64,000 bases of DNA from NCBI RefSeq assembly GCF_000189635.1, contig NW_002476387.1:620001-684000 (forward strand), given 5' to 3'. The DNA comes from Tetrahymena thermophila SB210 (Eukaryota > Ciliophora > Oligohymenophorea > Hymenostomatida > Tetrahymenidae). Below, one piece after another: positions 22,838 through 35,685 of this stretch. Made by a program: the position numbers and the translations under genes. The notes beneath the pieces are model-generated. The model was not told where the DNA came from. It did not search any database and was given only the letters and a program-made list of their open reading frames with translations. Within the stretch, counting starts at the first letter, position 1, and each line of letters starts with the position of its first letter.

Positions 22838-25800
22838 TCATTAAAACTCATGAAGATTCTTGAAAGAAGTCAATTTTCTAAAGTTATAAATGACATCTAA
22901 GGTTTTTTCTAAACGTTTTTCAAGTTCGTTCTTTTTCTCAACGCTTTTTTGAATACTGTAGTTTAATCTACTAACCTCTTCATCTCCATACCTACTTTTC
23001 TATTTTTATTTTTTTTAATAATTAGTAAATTAAAATATTTATATATAAATAAATAAATAAATGCTACTTAAAACTACAAAAATAATATTTTTTCTTTTAA
23101 AATTTTTATTACTTGCTCAAGGATTTCAAAGCTTTTTTAGTGGCTTTTGTAATTTCTTATGTCTTCGTATTCTTATTTTTTAATATCTAACTCACTTTTT
23201 TGTTAAAGGAGCTATCTTCGTTGCATAGCTTACTTATATTTCAGATCTACATACTTATTTTTTAATTAAATTATTAATATTACTTTTAATTTAAAATTAA
23301 TTATACTGATCTGAACTCTTCTTCAGCATTATTTTAAATTTGAACACTTTTTTCATATTCCCTCCTACTCCTATTCATCAAATATTTGTCTACAGATTAT
23401 TCTTTAAGAAGTTATTTTTCATCTTCATTAACACTCTTTTAGAAATCCTTAAGTCTTTGATGCTCTTCTCTTTTAAAATTTAAATCAAACTTTTAGTAGG
23501 AATTCTCCTCGTCCATTTGAGTTTATTTAGCATATCGCTTATCATCCCATTCAGCTTTGTTAGCACGTTAAGAGAGCTGTATAACTTAGTTTTATACTTC
23601 TTAGAGCTTTTCAGATAAATGACTTTTTTAGTGCTCATACTAGTCACACATTTGATGGTAACCGCTAAGTAAATGACTATTATTATTTTTCAAATTTTAA
23701 CTATTTTAGTCATTACTTAAATTTCTTTGCTTTTTTAAAAGTACATCTTAGTAAATTGGATCACCCTTTATCATTTTTTTAACAAAGCTTTCAACTTTCG
23801 GCTTTTTTACTTTTAATTCCATAATTTTTTCTAACCTATTTTTTCTAAAATCCTATTCCTATGGTATCTATTTATCTGTATTTTTACTATTTATAGATTC
23901 TTTTAAAGGTTTTGATTAATTTATTTTATTTCTAGATGTGCTTCTATTTATGTTTACAGAGGCTTCATTTTCCTGATTTTCTAAATCCTTACTGGATTTT
24001 TTAAATATATTTTTTTATTAATTTATTTTTTGATTTGAAGCATTCAACTGCTATTTTGCCAAGGATGACCCTCTTGGTTTTATTGTATTTTTTTTTTATG
24101 AATATACCTCACTTGTTGGAGTTTATGACCTACTTTAAGTTATGTTAGTGGTAAATGTGCTATTTAATTTTTAAGTAGATGGGGAGCCTAACCCATAGTA
24201 TGTATCTGAAGTTTTATTAAGCACTAAATTTTGTTTAGTTTTTTATGATTTTTGTATCGATTCATTTGATTATCGATTATAGCCATTATTGCTATTATTT
24301 ACATCAGAAATATATTTACTCTCCTCTAAATTCGAATTAGAGAAGTCATGAGGTTAAATTTTTAATGAATAGTTATCTAAAAAATAATAATTTACATGAA
24401 TATTTTAAATTTGTTGATTAAAAAATTTACTCCTGCTCTTTGATAAAAAGTATTTCTAATTTCCTGCTTAATCTTAATTCGGAGTGTGATTTATAAATTT
24501 ATTCATTTTTTTAATGTCACAGCTTTAAGGTGATCTATCATTTTGTGAAACATTCGACTTTCTAGCTTGAGAGTTTTGTATAAATTAACTATCATTTCTG
24601 AGAGGTATCTATTCAGATTTATTAGACATAACATAAGAAGTATTTGGAAACATACTAGATTATGTGCTTAACATATTCCTGTTATCCCTTTATTCTTCAA
24701 GATAGGATGAAATTTATATACTTTGAGGAATTTAATTTTTATTTTTTGTGTCAATATAAGCATGATTTGGATATTTCTATGCTGATTCCTTTTTATTTTT
24801 ATTTGTATTCATGTAAGTATCTATTGAAATAGGTAAATTTGATTAAGAAGTTCTGAAAAAATAATCACAAGTTGCTCCTAAAAAGTCAACAAAAACAACC
24901 ATATTTTCCATAATAACTTAATTTTCAAAATGATTAGATTGCATTTCACTGTATTCTCTGTTTTCTTCTTCCATTTTTACAACTTGCTCAATAGAATCCA
25001 ATGTTTTAGAAACATATCTTATGTTTCTCTCATTAATTTTACCATTTTTAATTAAAGATTTTGTTCTGCATATTAAATTCATCATCTCTCCTGGCTAATT
25101 AAATTTTGGTTGAATTTCTGTCCAATCAACATTCTAAGCATTTTACAAATAATTTTTAAATATAATTAACACTATTTAATAAATTAATACCATTTTCGAA
25201 AGAAATGATTCATCTTCATTTATCTCATCAGATAGGCAGAATAAGCCAACCATTCCTCTGCAAATTTCGGAAACCAGTAGAGGTGGTTTTACAATTAGTT
25301 TGATCCTCTATTAATATATTAGTTAATTAAATTTTTAGGATATTTTGAAATAAGTAAATTAAAATTTCTTTGTCAAATTAATTTTCTAATTATTTACCGT
25401 TAAATTCTTTATCTTTATATTTTTTATGCTATTTTCCAAGCTAAGTTTTGAATTTGGTTGTTGTTTTTTAAAAGAACTTTCAAGGATAGAGTTTGTGATT
25501 GGATTGTAAACCTATGATCGCTAAGATTCAGACCCTTAGAGACAGTCTTTAGATTTTCCAAAATTTTTCTAGTCATATTCTTTTAAAGGAGTTGAATATT
25601 TTTCACATGTAATATTTTATAAATTGCTTCTGTCTAAATTGGTAGAGTACTTTATTTAAGAAGTATCATTATTACCAAAAGATTCATTAATTTCACTATT
25701 TTACAATGCTTATTCATTTACATATTTCTATTTACCGCTGTTTTAATCTTATGACTAATATTTGTTATCATTTTCTTTTAGATATGGCAATCTATTTGAT

Positions 25801-26590
25801 ATTTTGCTTTCTTGCTGTTAAATAACTTCTTCTTAATTCTTTTGCTCTTAAATTTGAGCGCCGCTGTGAATACCTTCGGAAAAAGAATAATTTGTTGCAT
25901 CTTAGTTTACTTCTGAAGATGATGTCTAATCCTAATTTTATTCGAAAATATAGTCCCTTTAACTTTGAGAAACTTTGTTTCTCTTTTGGTTAGGTAACTA
26001 TTATTGCTGAAGATTTTTATCTTTTTTAAAATTATTTTTAGTAAATCTATCTGCTGAAGATGATCCTGAAGAAGAAAGCTTTTTTAGTTGAGATTCAATA
26101 ATCTTCTTTTTTTTGCTAGCATCCCTAGGTTTTTATGCTGCCTATTCTGCCTTTTAATTAAAGTCTGATCCAATAACTACATCTTAAAATTACCTAATAA
26201 GTATACAAACATAAAATAAAAATCTAATATGTATCTCTAATTTGTATAATACTCGCTAATTGGACTAGTTTCTGAGTATATGTATCCGCCATGCCTTGAA
26301 ATAATCTCTTTTATCCTATCATTCAAATCTTCTTTAATTTTTTAATAATAATTTTCTAGGTGACTTTAAATTAAATAGTATTGAAATTAATGTAAAGTAC
26401 CTGAACTCATTGTTTTTTCTTCTTATGAAATGGATTGCTTTTTTTTAGAATTTTCTACGCTGTATTAATAAAAAGAAGGATTCTCAGTCTATTGATTGCT
26501 TTGCGTTTTGTTCTATTATAGCTTTTAGTTTGATTATGACTAAGCTTTAATAGTTGAATTCTTGTATTTATTATACTTTGCTTAATTCAT
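22838..26590 (-). CDS. Large coiled-coil / low-complexity protein, function unknown
   Basis: Start at 26588-26590 is the first ATG after an in-frame TGA, and the stop is TGA 22838-22840. The N terminus is Gln/Asn/Lys-rich, followed by a short ordered region (HQFQYYLIQSHLENYYQKI). After introns comes a helical segment (QPGEMMNLICRTKSLIKNGK, RNIRYVSKTLDSIEQVVK), then about 500 residues of Ser/Asn-rich sequence. The C-terminal third is strongly charged and coiled-coil-like: RLEKIMELKVKKPKVESFV, KREEHQRLKDFQKSVNEDE and finally KKNELEKRLEKTLDVIYNF. Small introns are evident near 22990-23080, 23270, 25150 and 25330. No enzyme motif is present. It may be a cytoskeletal or basal-body protein. Confidence 0.65.
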
Positions 26591-27378
26591 GCTTTATTTA
26601 TGTATTTATCAAATAACCACCAAATCCTTTTTCAGATTATAATTTATTAATTTTTTTTCAGTGAAAAATTATCTAATGGTTTTTAGCAACATGGTAAAGT
26701 AAAATTATCAAGATATTTGAGCTGATTACCAAAATAACTACCATTATTAACTTTAAAGGAGAATAATAAGTAAATAAATAACTCTTATCTTCTAAATATA
26801 TAATATTCTTAATTAATTAATAACTATTTCTACTATTTTTAAACATCTAAGTTTAGCAGTAAATAAACTTTATTAAAAAATTTATTTCATCCAAGTTTAT
26901 TTAATAAATTCTTTTCTCTACTAAAAATGGCAATTATATTTTTAGTGTTAGAAAAATTATTTCAAGGTGATAATTTTTAGTACTTTTTAATAAAATAAAT
27001 TTTTGATGCTTTGATTGTAATTAACCCAAAAACAAAAAAATTATCACTCAAAAATAAAAAATAATACAAATAAATATCAAAAATAGATTTAAGTTTTGTT
27101 TGAGTCAGTAAAATTTTAGAAGAAAATAATTTAATAATTTGACAAGATTCAATTCAAAAGCACAATAATTTATTTATAAATTATAATATTTAATTGCACT
27201 CGCTGCTTTTCTATATTTTTAATAAAAAAATTAGTATTAATAATTTAAGAAATTTTGCCCAATAATTTTAATTTTCCTATTAAAATTCGTAATACTTCTA
27301 CATAAGAATTTGTCAAATATCTCTTACATTAAAAGAAAATTTAAAGAACTTGCATATATAAGTATTAATAGCTTCTAA
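26591..27378. other. Divergent intergenic region
   Basis: Separates the coiled-coil gene (minus) from the cyclic-nucleotide-binding gene (plus) and should contain both promoters. AT-rich, with no repeat or RNA gene recognised. Confidence 0.5.
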
Positions 27379-30300
27379 ATGGACATGTCTTAAAGAAGAA
27401 AGTCAATTTTTGACCCAAGGATGCAAGATAGAGCTTTTGGATTAAGTAATCTTATAAAAGAAAAATTAGATGAGGCTAATTTGTACAAAAATATCACCCA
27501 TAGCAGAAAATTTGCTCTTAACTTTTAAAAATCAAAGGAAGCTGAAGAATTACTTAAAAATATGAATTAAAAAGATGAAGTAGTTACAAAGGTAACTAGA
27601 GAGCAGATAATAGCAAGTAAGGTCCAAGAAAGCTAATATATAAAAGATCTTTTAAAAAACAAATTATTCTACAATCAAAGAATAGAAGTATCTAATGTAG
27701 ACCTTACAAGCAGTGAAGATAGTGATGTATTTTCAAATGAATTTCTACAAATTAACAAAAATAAATAAATTTTTTGATTTAAAAATTAGCTTGTAATACA
27801 TATTCTGAAAAAGGAGTTTAAAAACAAGAAGGAAATACAATTTTTGAAGTTGGCCATCTCTGGTTTGACACTTTTTAAATAGAATCAAGATATACTTTTC
27901 AAAGAAAATATGGCCATGTCTCTATTTAAAGAACTAAAATACGAGTTCTTTTTAGAAAAAGACCCTATTTTTCACTTTGGTAAATATATTTTTACTGTTT
28001 TAATTTACTAAACAAACATTTTATTCTTTTTATAGGTGAGTTTGGCTATAAATATTATATTGTCTTAAAAGGTAAAGTTTTTGGCATTTTAGTAAACAAA
28101 CAAGTCAGTTTTAATATTTATTGTTTCTATACAAATTAGGTTCAGTTTAATTGTTAATACCAAAACCAGAGATTGCTAAAGAAATAGAAAAAAAGAGAGA
28201 AGAATCATAAAATATATTCAATTAAAAATTTTTTAAGAGCATTTCTAAAAATGTGGTCTCTGGGAAGTAAGCCCCGAGGAAATCTATCATGGCTGGCGAT
28301 TTTAATTCTTTACTTTAGTAGAATTTTGAGACTAGAAAGAAAAGTTAAATAATTGGTGCCTCTTCATAAGAAATAGAAGAAGATTAAAATTAAGCATTTG
28401 ATCCTAATTTAAGTTACGAATAAATTTTAGATACATATTATAAAGGATGGAATTTAATCAAAGTATTTGGTCCTGGAGATGCCTTTGGTGAAATAGCTCT
28501 ATTAACTAAGTAGAGAAGGTAAATAATTATACAATATAAATTTTATATTAAATTCAATATTTTATTTTTAAAATTATTTATAATATTTAATTTATCAGTA
28601 AAACTAACAATATAAATTAAATAGAACAGGAACTATGATTTGCAAACAAGATACTCATATAATGTCACTATCTAAAGAAGCTTTTGATAAGCTTCTTGGC
28701 AAGTATCATGAAAGGGTAAAGCAAGAAAAAATCGGATTTCTTAGATAATTCTAAGTGTTCGATGGAGTACCTACATCAAAGCTACTAAGTGTAATTTTTA
28801 GCAAAAAAAATAGTTTGTTTAAATTATCTTTTTACTTAATTATATAAAGCTTATTCATGACATGAAAACTAATGTTTACTAAATAAACAATATTCTCTAC
28901 GAGGAAGGAGATAAAGTAGAAGATATTTTTTTTATCAAAGATGGAGAAGTTGAACTGAGCAAACTTGCAAATGTTTAAAACCAAAAGGATTTTATTCAAA
29001 GCTCAAACATGAAGCTTGATGAAAAATTTTAAATGTACAACTTGAAGCATAACAGGTAAGTTTAAAGAGAATAAAAAATAAGAATGAGAATATCAGTTAT
29101 TACGAATGGGGAATGTTTTGGTGACTATGAAATTAAAAATGATGAGATTTACAGGACGTAGAAGGCAGTGGTAACTAGATAAAATACTCATATATACTCG
29201 TTACATAAATCTGTAAATTATTTTGTTAATTTTTCTTTTTTGAACACTATTATAATTTTAAATACAGCTACTTTTGGACATGCTAAAGACACATAAAATT
29301 TAAGACAATATAATAAAGTAGAATGATTAAAATGTAAAATTTCATGAATAAAGAGAAAAAGAAATTATTGTGCAGAACATTAAAAACTAAAATGCCACAA
29401 ATAATTTAGTAAAAAAACACATTAAAAAATAATTAAAGAATGCGATGAAGCTACCTGACTTATCTCTATTAACAGAAGAAGAATAAAAAATACTTTTTGA
29501 ATAATTCCCTTATTTGAAAAATATGTAAAGGAAATTGAAAAACGACAATTATAGTTTGGAGTGGATTTCAGGGTCAAATTAAAAACTTTAAAAAAAAAAT
29601 TCATTTTTAAAAAGCCCCGATATTTAAAAAGATGATTCAATTTAAAATGATTCAGACTAAACTCCAAGCATATAAAAAGACAATTAGCTATTTAACCCAA
29701 CTCTTGATTTAAACACTTACCAAGAATTTACCTCTAAATTTCTGAAAAAACCTATTTGTATGAAACTAAACCAGGATACTCAGTATAAATAAATAAATCT
29801 CGACTACATTATTAAGTAAAACAGTAAAGGAGCTATTAGTCGTTAAACTTCAATAAAACCTTTATTAGAACACATATCATCTTCACCTGGAAATGAGTAA
29901 GGTCTGTAATACTTACGGAATAGCGATAGTGATAGCTAAGACGAGTAAACAGAGAAAGATATCAATAGTAAATTTAAAATAAAAAGATCCTCTGTTTTTG
30001 AAACAAGAAAATCAACTTAGACATCTTAAGAGTTATTTTTTCCAATAAATAAGGAAAATAAAAATTATTTTAGAAAAACTTCTCTTTCCAAATCACAACA
30101 TAAACATTAAAGGAAAGAATCAGAATCACCATAAAAAGAAGAAACTAAAAGGTTTAGCTTAAAAAATTTATTACAGTAACAAAATCAAAAAGACTTCTCG
30201 TAAGATGGAAGTTTTTCAAGCAAGAACAAGAGCTCATCTTTTTATCATAAAATGTAAAATTCATAAAATTACTCAGACGAAAATAAGGTAAATGTAAATA

Positions 30301-32606
30301 CTTCGTTTTAAACAAGCAACTTAGAGCAATCTGGTGAATTTAATAAATCTGAATTCAATAGTTCAGAATAAATATATTTTCATAAATAGCATACACTTAA
30401 ACACAAAGATATATAGGTTAATAAACCATAAAAGGCATTTTCATAGTATGATGAAGGTAAGTTATAAGAAGAAACAGATTAATTCCATAATCTAAGACCA
30501 CAGTAAATGATTAATAAAAGTTTTTCAGATCAAAATTCAAGTTTAGATAATCATTAGGGTTTAAGTAAATAATAGTCACACTCTCCTTACTCCTATATTG
30601 AAAATTAGGAGAAAAATTAAAATTTTAACGTTGAAAAAATGCACAAATAATAAGAGAAATCTAAAGAAATAGATCAACCATTATTTTGGATAGAAGATAA
30701 TAGTCTTTTGTCTAGAGAAGAAAAAAGGAGAAAAGTAAATTACGTGATGCATTAAAGTTATAAGATATTAAATCAAATTGGACTATAAAAAAATTAAATA
30801 ACCTTATTTGTAGGTGACCAGTAAATAAAAAAATAAAATTAATCATTTAAAACCAATAGTGGTCTGAAATTAGACCCAAATAGCCAAAAAGAAAAATAAG
30901 ATTAAATTTAAAGCCCTTTTAAATAAGAATTGCACAATAGCTACTCCTTCAATTAGCCAGATAAATAAATAATAAATGGATAATTCCTTGCTTAAGGGTA
31001 GAATTAAGATAGCTAAAATGGAAATTCGTATGAAAATAAATAAGATGAATTTTTAAATTAGGATCAGAATTGCTCTGATTAGAAATGTGAAATTAAGAAT
31101 TATTCAGAAAGAAAAAAAATTGGTAAAAGTTAATTCTAAGATTTAAATAGCAGCTTCCAAGATTAAGACTATAAGGATGAAATAATTTCTAATGATTCAC
31201 AGCTCAAGTAAAATTGCCATAAGAGTAAGAAATAACCTTTGAGAAAGTTGCTGAGTTAAGGTAACTCACCAAAAAATAGCCAATTTACTGAATTAATAAA
31301 TACTTTACATGACAAAAAAAATAAAATAAGAAAACAAAAAAATAGTTAAAAATCCACTTTATCAACTGAAATTATTTATGACAAAAACACTTCACTGAGG
31401 AATCCTGAGTTTACTAATAACCTTGTTTTTTCTTGCGATGTTGATTAAAATGCTAGAATATTTGACCAAAGAAGTTAAAGTTAAGATCAAATTAAAAAAG
31501 TTGATAAAATTTTAGAGAATTTCTCTAGAGCACAAAAATTTGATAAATAGAACCCATTTAAGAGTGTTTAAATGACTTCTAGATAAAAAAGGGAAATGCT
31601 CTTTGCATCAAATTACTAAATACCTGCTTAAATCTATATTTAAAATTAGTTCTCTCCAAAATTACCTAGTGCTTCTCCTAAAATTAATTAAAATGCTTCA
31701 TTTTTGTAAAATACAAGCCTAAGCTAATTTAATTTAGCTGCTAAAAGTTCTAAAAATCAAGAAAATAGTTCTTAAAGTTAAATTAAAAAAACTCTAAATA
31801 TTAATTAAATTAGCTTTTTAAGTATAAATGCTGCAACTAAGCTTCCTTCTGTGCAATAAGATTTAGGTTAATCCAATAATCAAACTGAATAATCTGATAA
31901 AATTAACTAATCTTATAGCATATTTTAGAAAAGTAGAAAAGATAGAAAATCTCTTTAGAGCATTTGTGGATTAAGTTATATATGTGAAAAACAATTTACT
32001 TCAAACAAAAACAATCAAGAACAAACATAAGACAACATTGTCTAAGAATCTAGATCATAAAATAATTAAAGGCAGAATACTTAAACAAATACCAATACAA
32101 CAGAGATGAGTATATAATATAAGAGAAATAGTCTTTCTTAAGCTTTATCTTCTCCAACAGACCAATAAATTAAAGGTTAAAATTTTGGCATTTAATTACC
32201 TGGATAAACTGCAAAGCCAGTAAAAAGTATAAATAATTCTGCCTAAATGTTGTAGAGTATCGTTGGTTTTTAAAGTCCATTGCCTTCACATCACAAAAAA
32301 TCTTATTCTAGCTTTCTATCTTAGTTTGACTAGGTAAAAGAGTAATCAGAAACTTCGAATTATAAGGGCTGGAATTAAGGATAGAAGCAAATGTGGAATA
32401 GTTAGTTAAAAATAAATCTAGCTCAAGTATAGATCAATTAGTCAGAAATTAGTTCACCTAAAGTATCCAGTCTATCAAATAAAATAAATAACTAAAGTAT
32501 AATGCCAGCTTTTCCTAAAATACTACCTTCTCCTAACCTTTTATTTAAAGAAAATTCGAGAGACTTAAAAGCCTAACAATTATTACAAAAGAGAAATTTA
32601 GTTTGA
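27379..32606 (+). CDS. Very long protein with two cyclic-nucleotide-binding folds and Asn/Ser/Gln-rich tail
   Basis: MDMSQRRKSIFDPRMQD starts at 27379, and the frame closes at TGA 32604-32606 after about 1,500 residues. The first CNBD is assembled across introns: LFKELKYEFFLEKDPIFHFG, then YYIVLKGSVQLLIPKPE, an insert of about 95 polar residues, and FGPGDAFGEIALLTKQRRTG, whose FGE..LL.....R resembles a phosphate-binding cassette. A second fold follows: ILYEEGDKVEDIFFIKDGEV, then GECFGDYEIKNDEIYRT, which lacks the cassette Arg arrangement and may not bind nucleotide. From about 29,500 on, one 3-kb exon encodes a disordered tail. There are no transmembrane segments, kinase or GEF motifs, so this is not a channel or PKA catalytic subunit. 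It could be a cAMP/cGMP-responsive scaffold in cilia or cortex, which is inference only. Confidence 0.8.
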
Positions 32607-33001
32607 AATGATCAGAAAAAGATCTCCTTTTACCAAAAAATAATTATTAAATGCATTTTTAATGGTTTGCAAAAATTAATAAAAATTATAAAAAGTGGAA
32701 ATAAAAATTTTAGGGTTTGTGTTTTATTTAATCTGCTTGCTTTAAAATAAATAAATAAATATAATTTAATATTCGACCAGTTTAAATTTGATAATAACTT
32801 ATTAATCAATCGTTTTTTTCTATTTTTCTATTAGATTTTTCTTTATCGTTTAATAAATATTATCAGATAAAACAAAGTAGTTTTACATAAAACTTGCTGA
32901 AAAAAAAAAAATAAAGTTTGAAAAATATGATACAATTACAATCCTTTCATACTACTATCTTGGTTATGAAATGCTTCTTACTTTTAAAATTAGGGTAGAG
33001 A

Positions 33002-33061
33002 TTCTCAAAGAAAGACTTTATCTTATACAGATAATAAAATGATTATCTGTGTTTTTGAGAA
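33002..33061. repeat. Nested inverted repeat (potential hairpin)
   Basis: ACAGATAAT at 33027-33035 pairs perfectly with ATTATCTGT at 33042-33050 around a 6-nt loop. TTCTCAAA at 33002-33009 pairs with TTTGAGAA at 33054-33061. Both arms are co-centred to within a base, so a two-part cruciform or RNA hairpin is possible. It could be the 3' end of the upstream transcript or a regulatory element for the DnaJ gene. Confidence 0.5.
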
Positions 33062-33090
33062 ACTGCGAAGGTTATTAAATTATTTTTCAT

Positions 33091-33110
33091 TTCCCCACAC
33101 GTGTGAGGAA
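33091..33110. promoter_or_regulatory. Near-perfect 20-bp palindrome centred on CACACGTGTG
   Basis: The 10-bp core at 33096-33105 is a perfect palindrome containing the E-box CACGTG. The flanking TTCC...GGAA extends the symmetry to 20 bp with one mismatched pair. It lies about 220 bp before the DnaJ ATG. CACGTG-type sites bind bZIP or bHLH factors in other eukaryotes. Function here is inferred only from symmetry and position. Confidence 0.35.
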
Positions 33111-33329
33111 CACATTTTTTTGTTAATTTTTCAAATCATTATAATTTAGATATTGAAATTTACAACATTAATTGTGAATAAGCAAGCAAGCAATTTTTAA
33201 TCAGTCTTAAAGTTATTAAAAATAAATACTGCTACTTTCCACAATAAATAAATAATTTATTTCTAATAAAATTATATTTGATTTAAAAAAAAGAAAGATT
33301 TACTTAGTTTATTAAAAAAGAATAAGTAA

Positions 33330-34889
33330 ATGAAAGTAAAAGTTGCACTCATTTTATTAGCAGTTCTCTTTATAGCAGTACTCGCTGGTAAAGATTATTA
33401 TAGAGTATTAGGTTTAAAGAAAGGAGCAACTGAAGCAGAAATTAAAAGAGCTTTCAAGAAGCTTTCTTTGAAGTATCACCCTGATAAAAATACAAATGAT
33501 CCTAAAAAAGCTGAAAAATAATTCCAAGAAATTGTAGAAGCATACGAAATTCTTAAAGATCCTAAACAAAAGGAAATTTATGATAAGTATGGTGAAGAAG
33601 GTCTTAAGTAATAACAATAAGGTGGCGGTGGACATGGTGGTCATCACTTCAATTTCGGAGGCGGTGGCGGATTCGATGATATTTTCAGCTAATTCTTCGG
33701 CGGTGGCGGTGGAAGAGGTGGTGGTGGCTTCCATCAACAATTTAATTTTGGAGGAGGATAATAACAATAACAATAAAATAGAGATCTCTTTAGCTAAAGT
33801 GATGTTTATGAAATTGAAATGGGTAGCTTATCCAAATTCTTACGTCGTCAAGAAGTTTGGATCATTTTGTTCTACAAATCTAACTAATAATAATCAATCA
33901 ACCTCAAAGATAGCTATAGAGAGCTAGCCAGCACTTATTATGGTATTTTTAAGGTTGCTGCTGTTGATTGTGTAGAAGAAGATGCTGTGTGCGAAGATGA
34001 ATTTTAAGTATTCGAACACCCTTCTATATAAGTTTACGAATCAGATATCCGTAAAGAAGGCTACAAATACACAGGCCCTCTCAATGATAACACTAAAATT
34101 GCATAATTTGCAATTAGATATATGGAATCTTATGTTCGTAACATCAAGACAGCTAATTATGAAGAGTTTATTACTGAAAACCCTGAAAAAAATAAAATTT
34201 TGTTATTCACTCAAAAGAAATCCACTCCTCCACTTTTCAGAGCACTCTCCAAAGAGTATAACTCAAAATTACAATTTGGTGAAGTTAGAGATACTGAAAG
34301 AGACTTGATAACTAAATTCAAAGTTACAGAATTCCCTACACTCCTGGTTCTTTCAGAGCCTGAAAACTACTTAGGTATAAAGTATGAAGGTGCTTTCAAA
34401 AAAGACCAAATTTAGAAATTTTTACGTGAGTATTCATATGTTAAGCAAGCAAGTACAAATAACCCAACAATCCCAGTTAAATTGCTTACTCCTGATATTG
34501 CTAGAAATCCAAATAACTGTGGTAGCAATGATCCAAAGATTTGCTTATTAATTATTACTGCTAACGATAGTATTAGTATAGAAGAAGCAGCAACATTACT
34601 CAAATAAATAGCTTCAAAGTTTTCGGATTCAAAGATGAAGTTATTCTATATCCCAAAACGTTTGATTGAACTTGAAAATATATTTGATAATGAAGATTTC
34701 TCTACCTTACCAGCAGCAGTAGTAATTAAAGGAAAGCGTAATCGTTTCGCTCACTTTAATCCAGAATAATAACTCACTTCATAATCACTTGAAAACTACC
34801 TTGAAGATATTTTAGGCGGAGGAGGTAGCTTCCAAAGAATGCACGATTAGTTGAGTGGAAACGTTTTTGGTATGAAAGAAGATCTTTGA
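33330..34889 (+). CDS. Secretory-pathway DnaJ (Hsp40) protein with thioredoxin-like regions
   Basis: Intronless, 519 residues, TGA stop at 34887-34889. Residues 1-19 ([19 protein letters not shown]) form a signal peptide. The J domain follows at once, with [20 protein letters not shown] and the catalytic HPD at 51-53, which would stimulate a lumenal Hsp70 (BiP). Residues of about 95-150 are Gly/His/Phe/Gln-rich. The rest looks like one or two thioredoxin-like folds. [17 protein letters not shown] and [17 protein letters not shown] match the later strands of that fold, but the usual CxxC active site is replaced by a Cys-free stretch after WIILFYKSN, so no redox activity is expected. This resembles the DNAJC16/ERdj type. 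The chain ends MKEDL, and KEDL is a permutation of the KDEL retrieval signal. Confidence 0.9.
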
Positions 34890-35685
34890 AATAGTTAAAT
34901 TTTTTATTTTAAATAAATAAATAAATCAACCAATTAAATAATTTTTGTTTGTTTAAATTTTAAATCCACTTCAATCTATCAATCAATCTATCTATAGTAT
35001 TTTATTCTTTTAATTTAATCAACCAAATTAATTTTATTAATTTATTTATTAAAATAAACTCATATAATTAATAATTTTGTATGAAATTTTATTAATTCTT
35101 TTTTTTTAATTATTTTAAAAGAAAATTTTCCTTAAAAATAAATATTTTAAAATTATTTATTTGGATTTTCTCTCTTTTATAGTTTCTTTAGATATTTTAC
35201 TTTCCCATTTTTATTATCATGCATGATTAAATGTAACATTTCTAATATAAAAGAAACTTTTTAAGTTAATGATATTAAAAACTTGATCATTTAACAATCA
35301 TTTTATTTTAATTAATTAATTTTTTGATTTCACTTTTTTAGTTAACTCTTTTAATTTTAGAAATTTGATTTTTTACTTTTTAGAAACTTTGTTTGATATT
35401 GATTTTTTGTTAAATTTGTGTGTTCTAACTTAATCTAAAGAATCAAATAGGAAAAGTATTTAGATTTTTATTTGTGAAAATTATGATTGATTTCAAGTAT
35501 TTTAGGCTAAGCTAAGATATCTTTATAAAGAGATTGTATTGAAGTGTATTATTTCTTTAATTTAAGATTTTATAAAATTGAGTTTTAAGGTTGCAAACAA
35601 AATTTTAATAGAAAATTATATACAAACATAATATTTTTAAGGTAATCATATATATATTATATTAATTTTGTAACTAGTTTATTAT
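34890..35685. other. Intergenic, AT-rich
   Basis: Converging 3' ends, long A/T runs, nothing recognised. Confidence 0.55.

Larger units (their letters stand above)
32607..33329. other. Intergenic upstream of the DnaJ gene, with hairpin and palindrome
   Basis: Between two plus-strand genes. It contains a nested inverted repeat (33002-33061) and a GC-richer palindrome (33091-33110), both annotated separately. The rest is AT-rich. Confidence 0.5.

Noticed and set aside
33414..33773. Minus-strand Ser/Thr/Leu ORF overlapping the DnaJ gene
   Set aside because: Mirror of the Gly/Gln-rich low-complexity segment. The plus-strand J domain and signal peptide leave no doubt about the coding strand.
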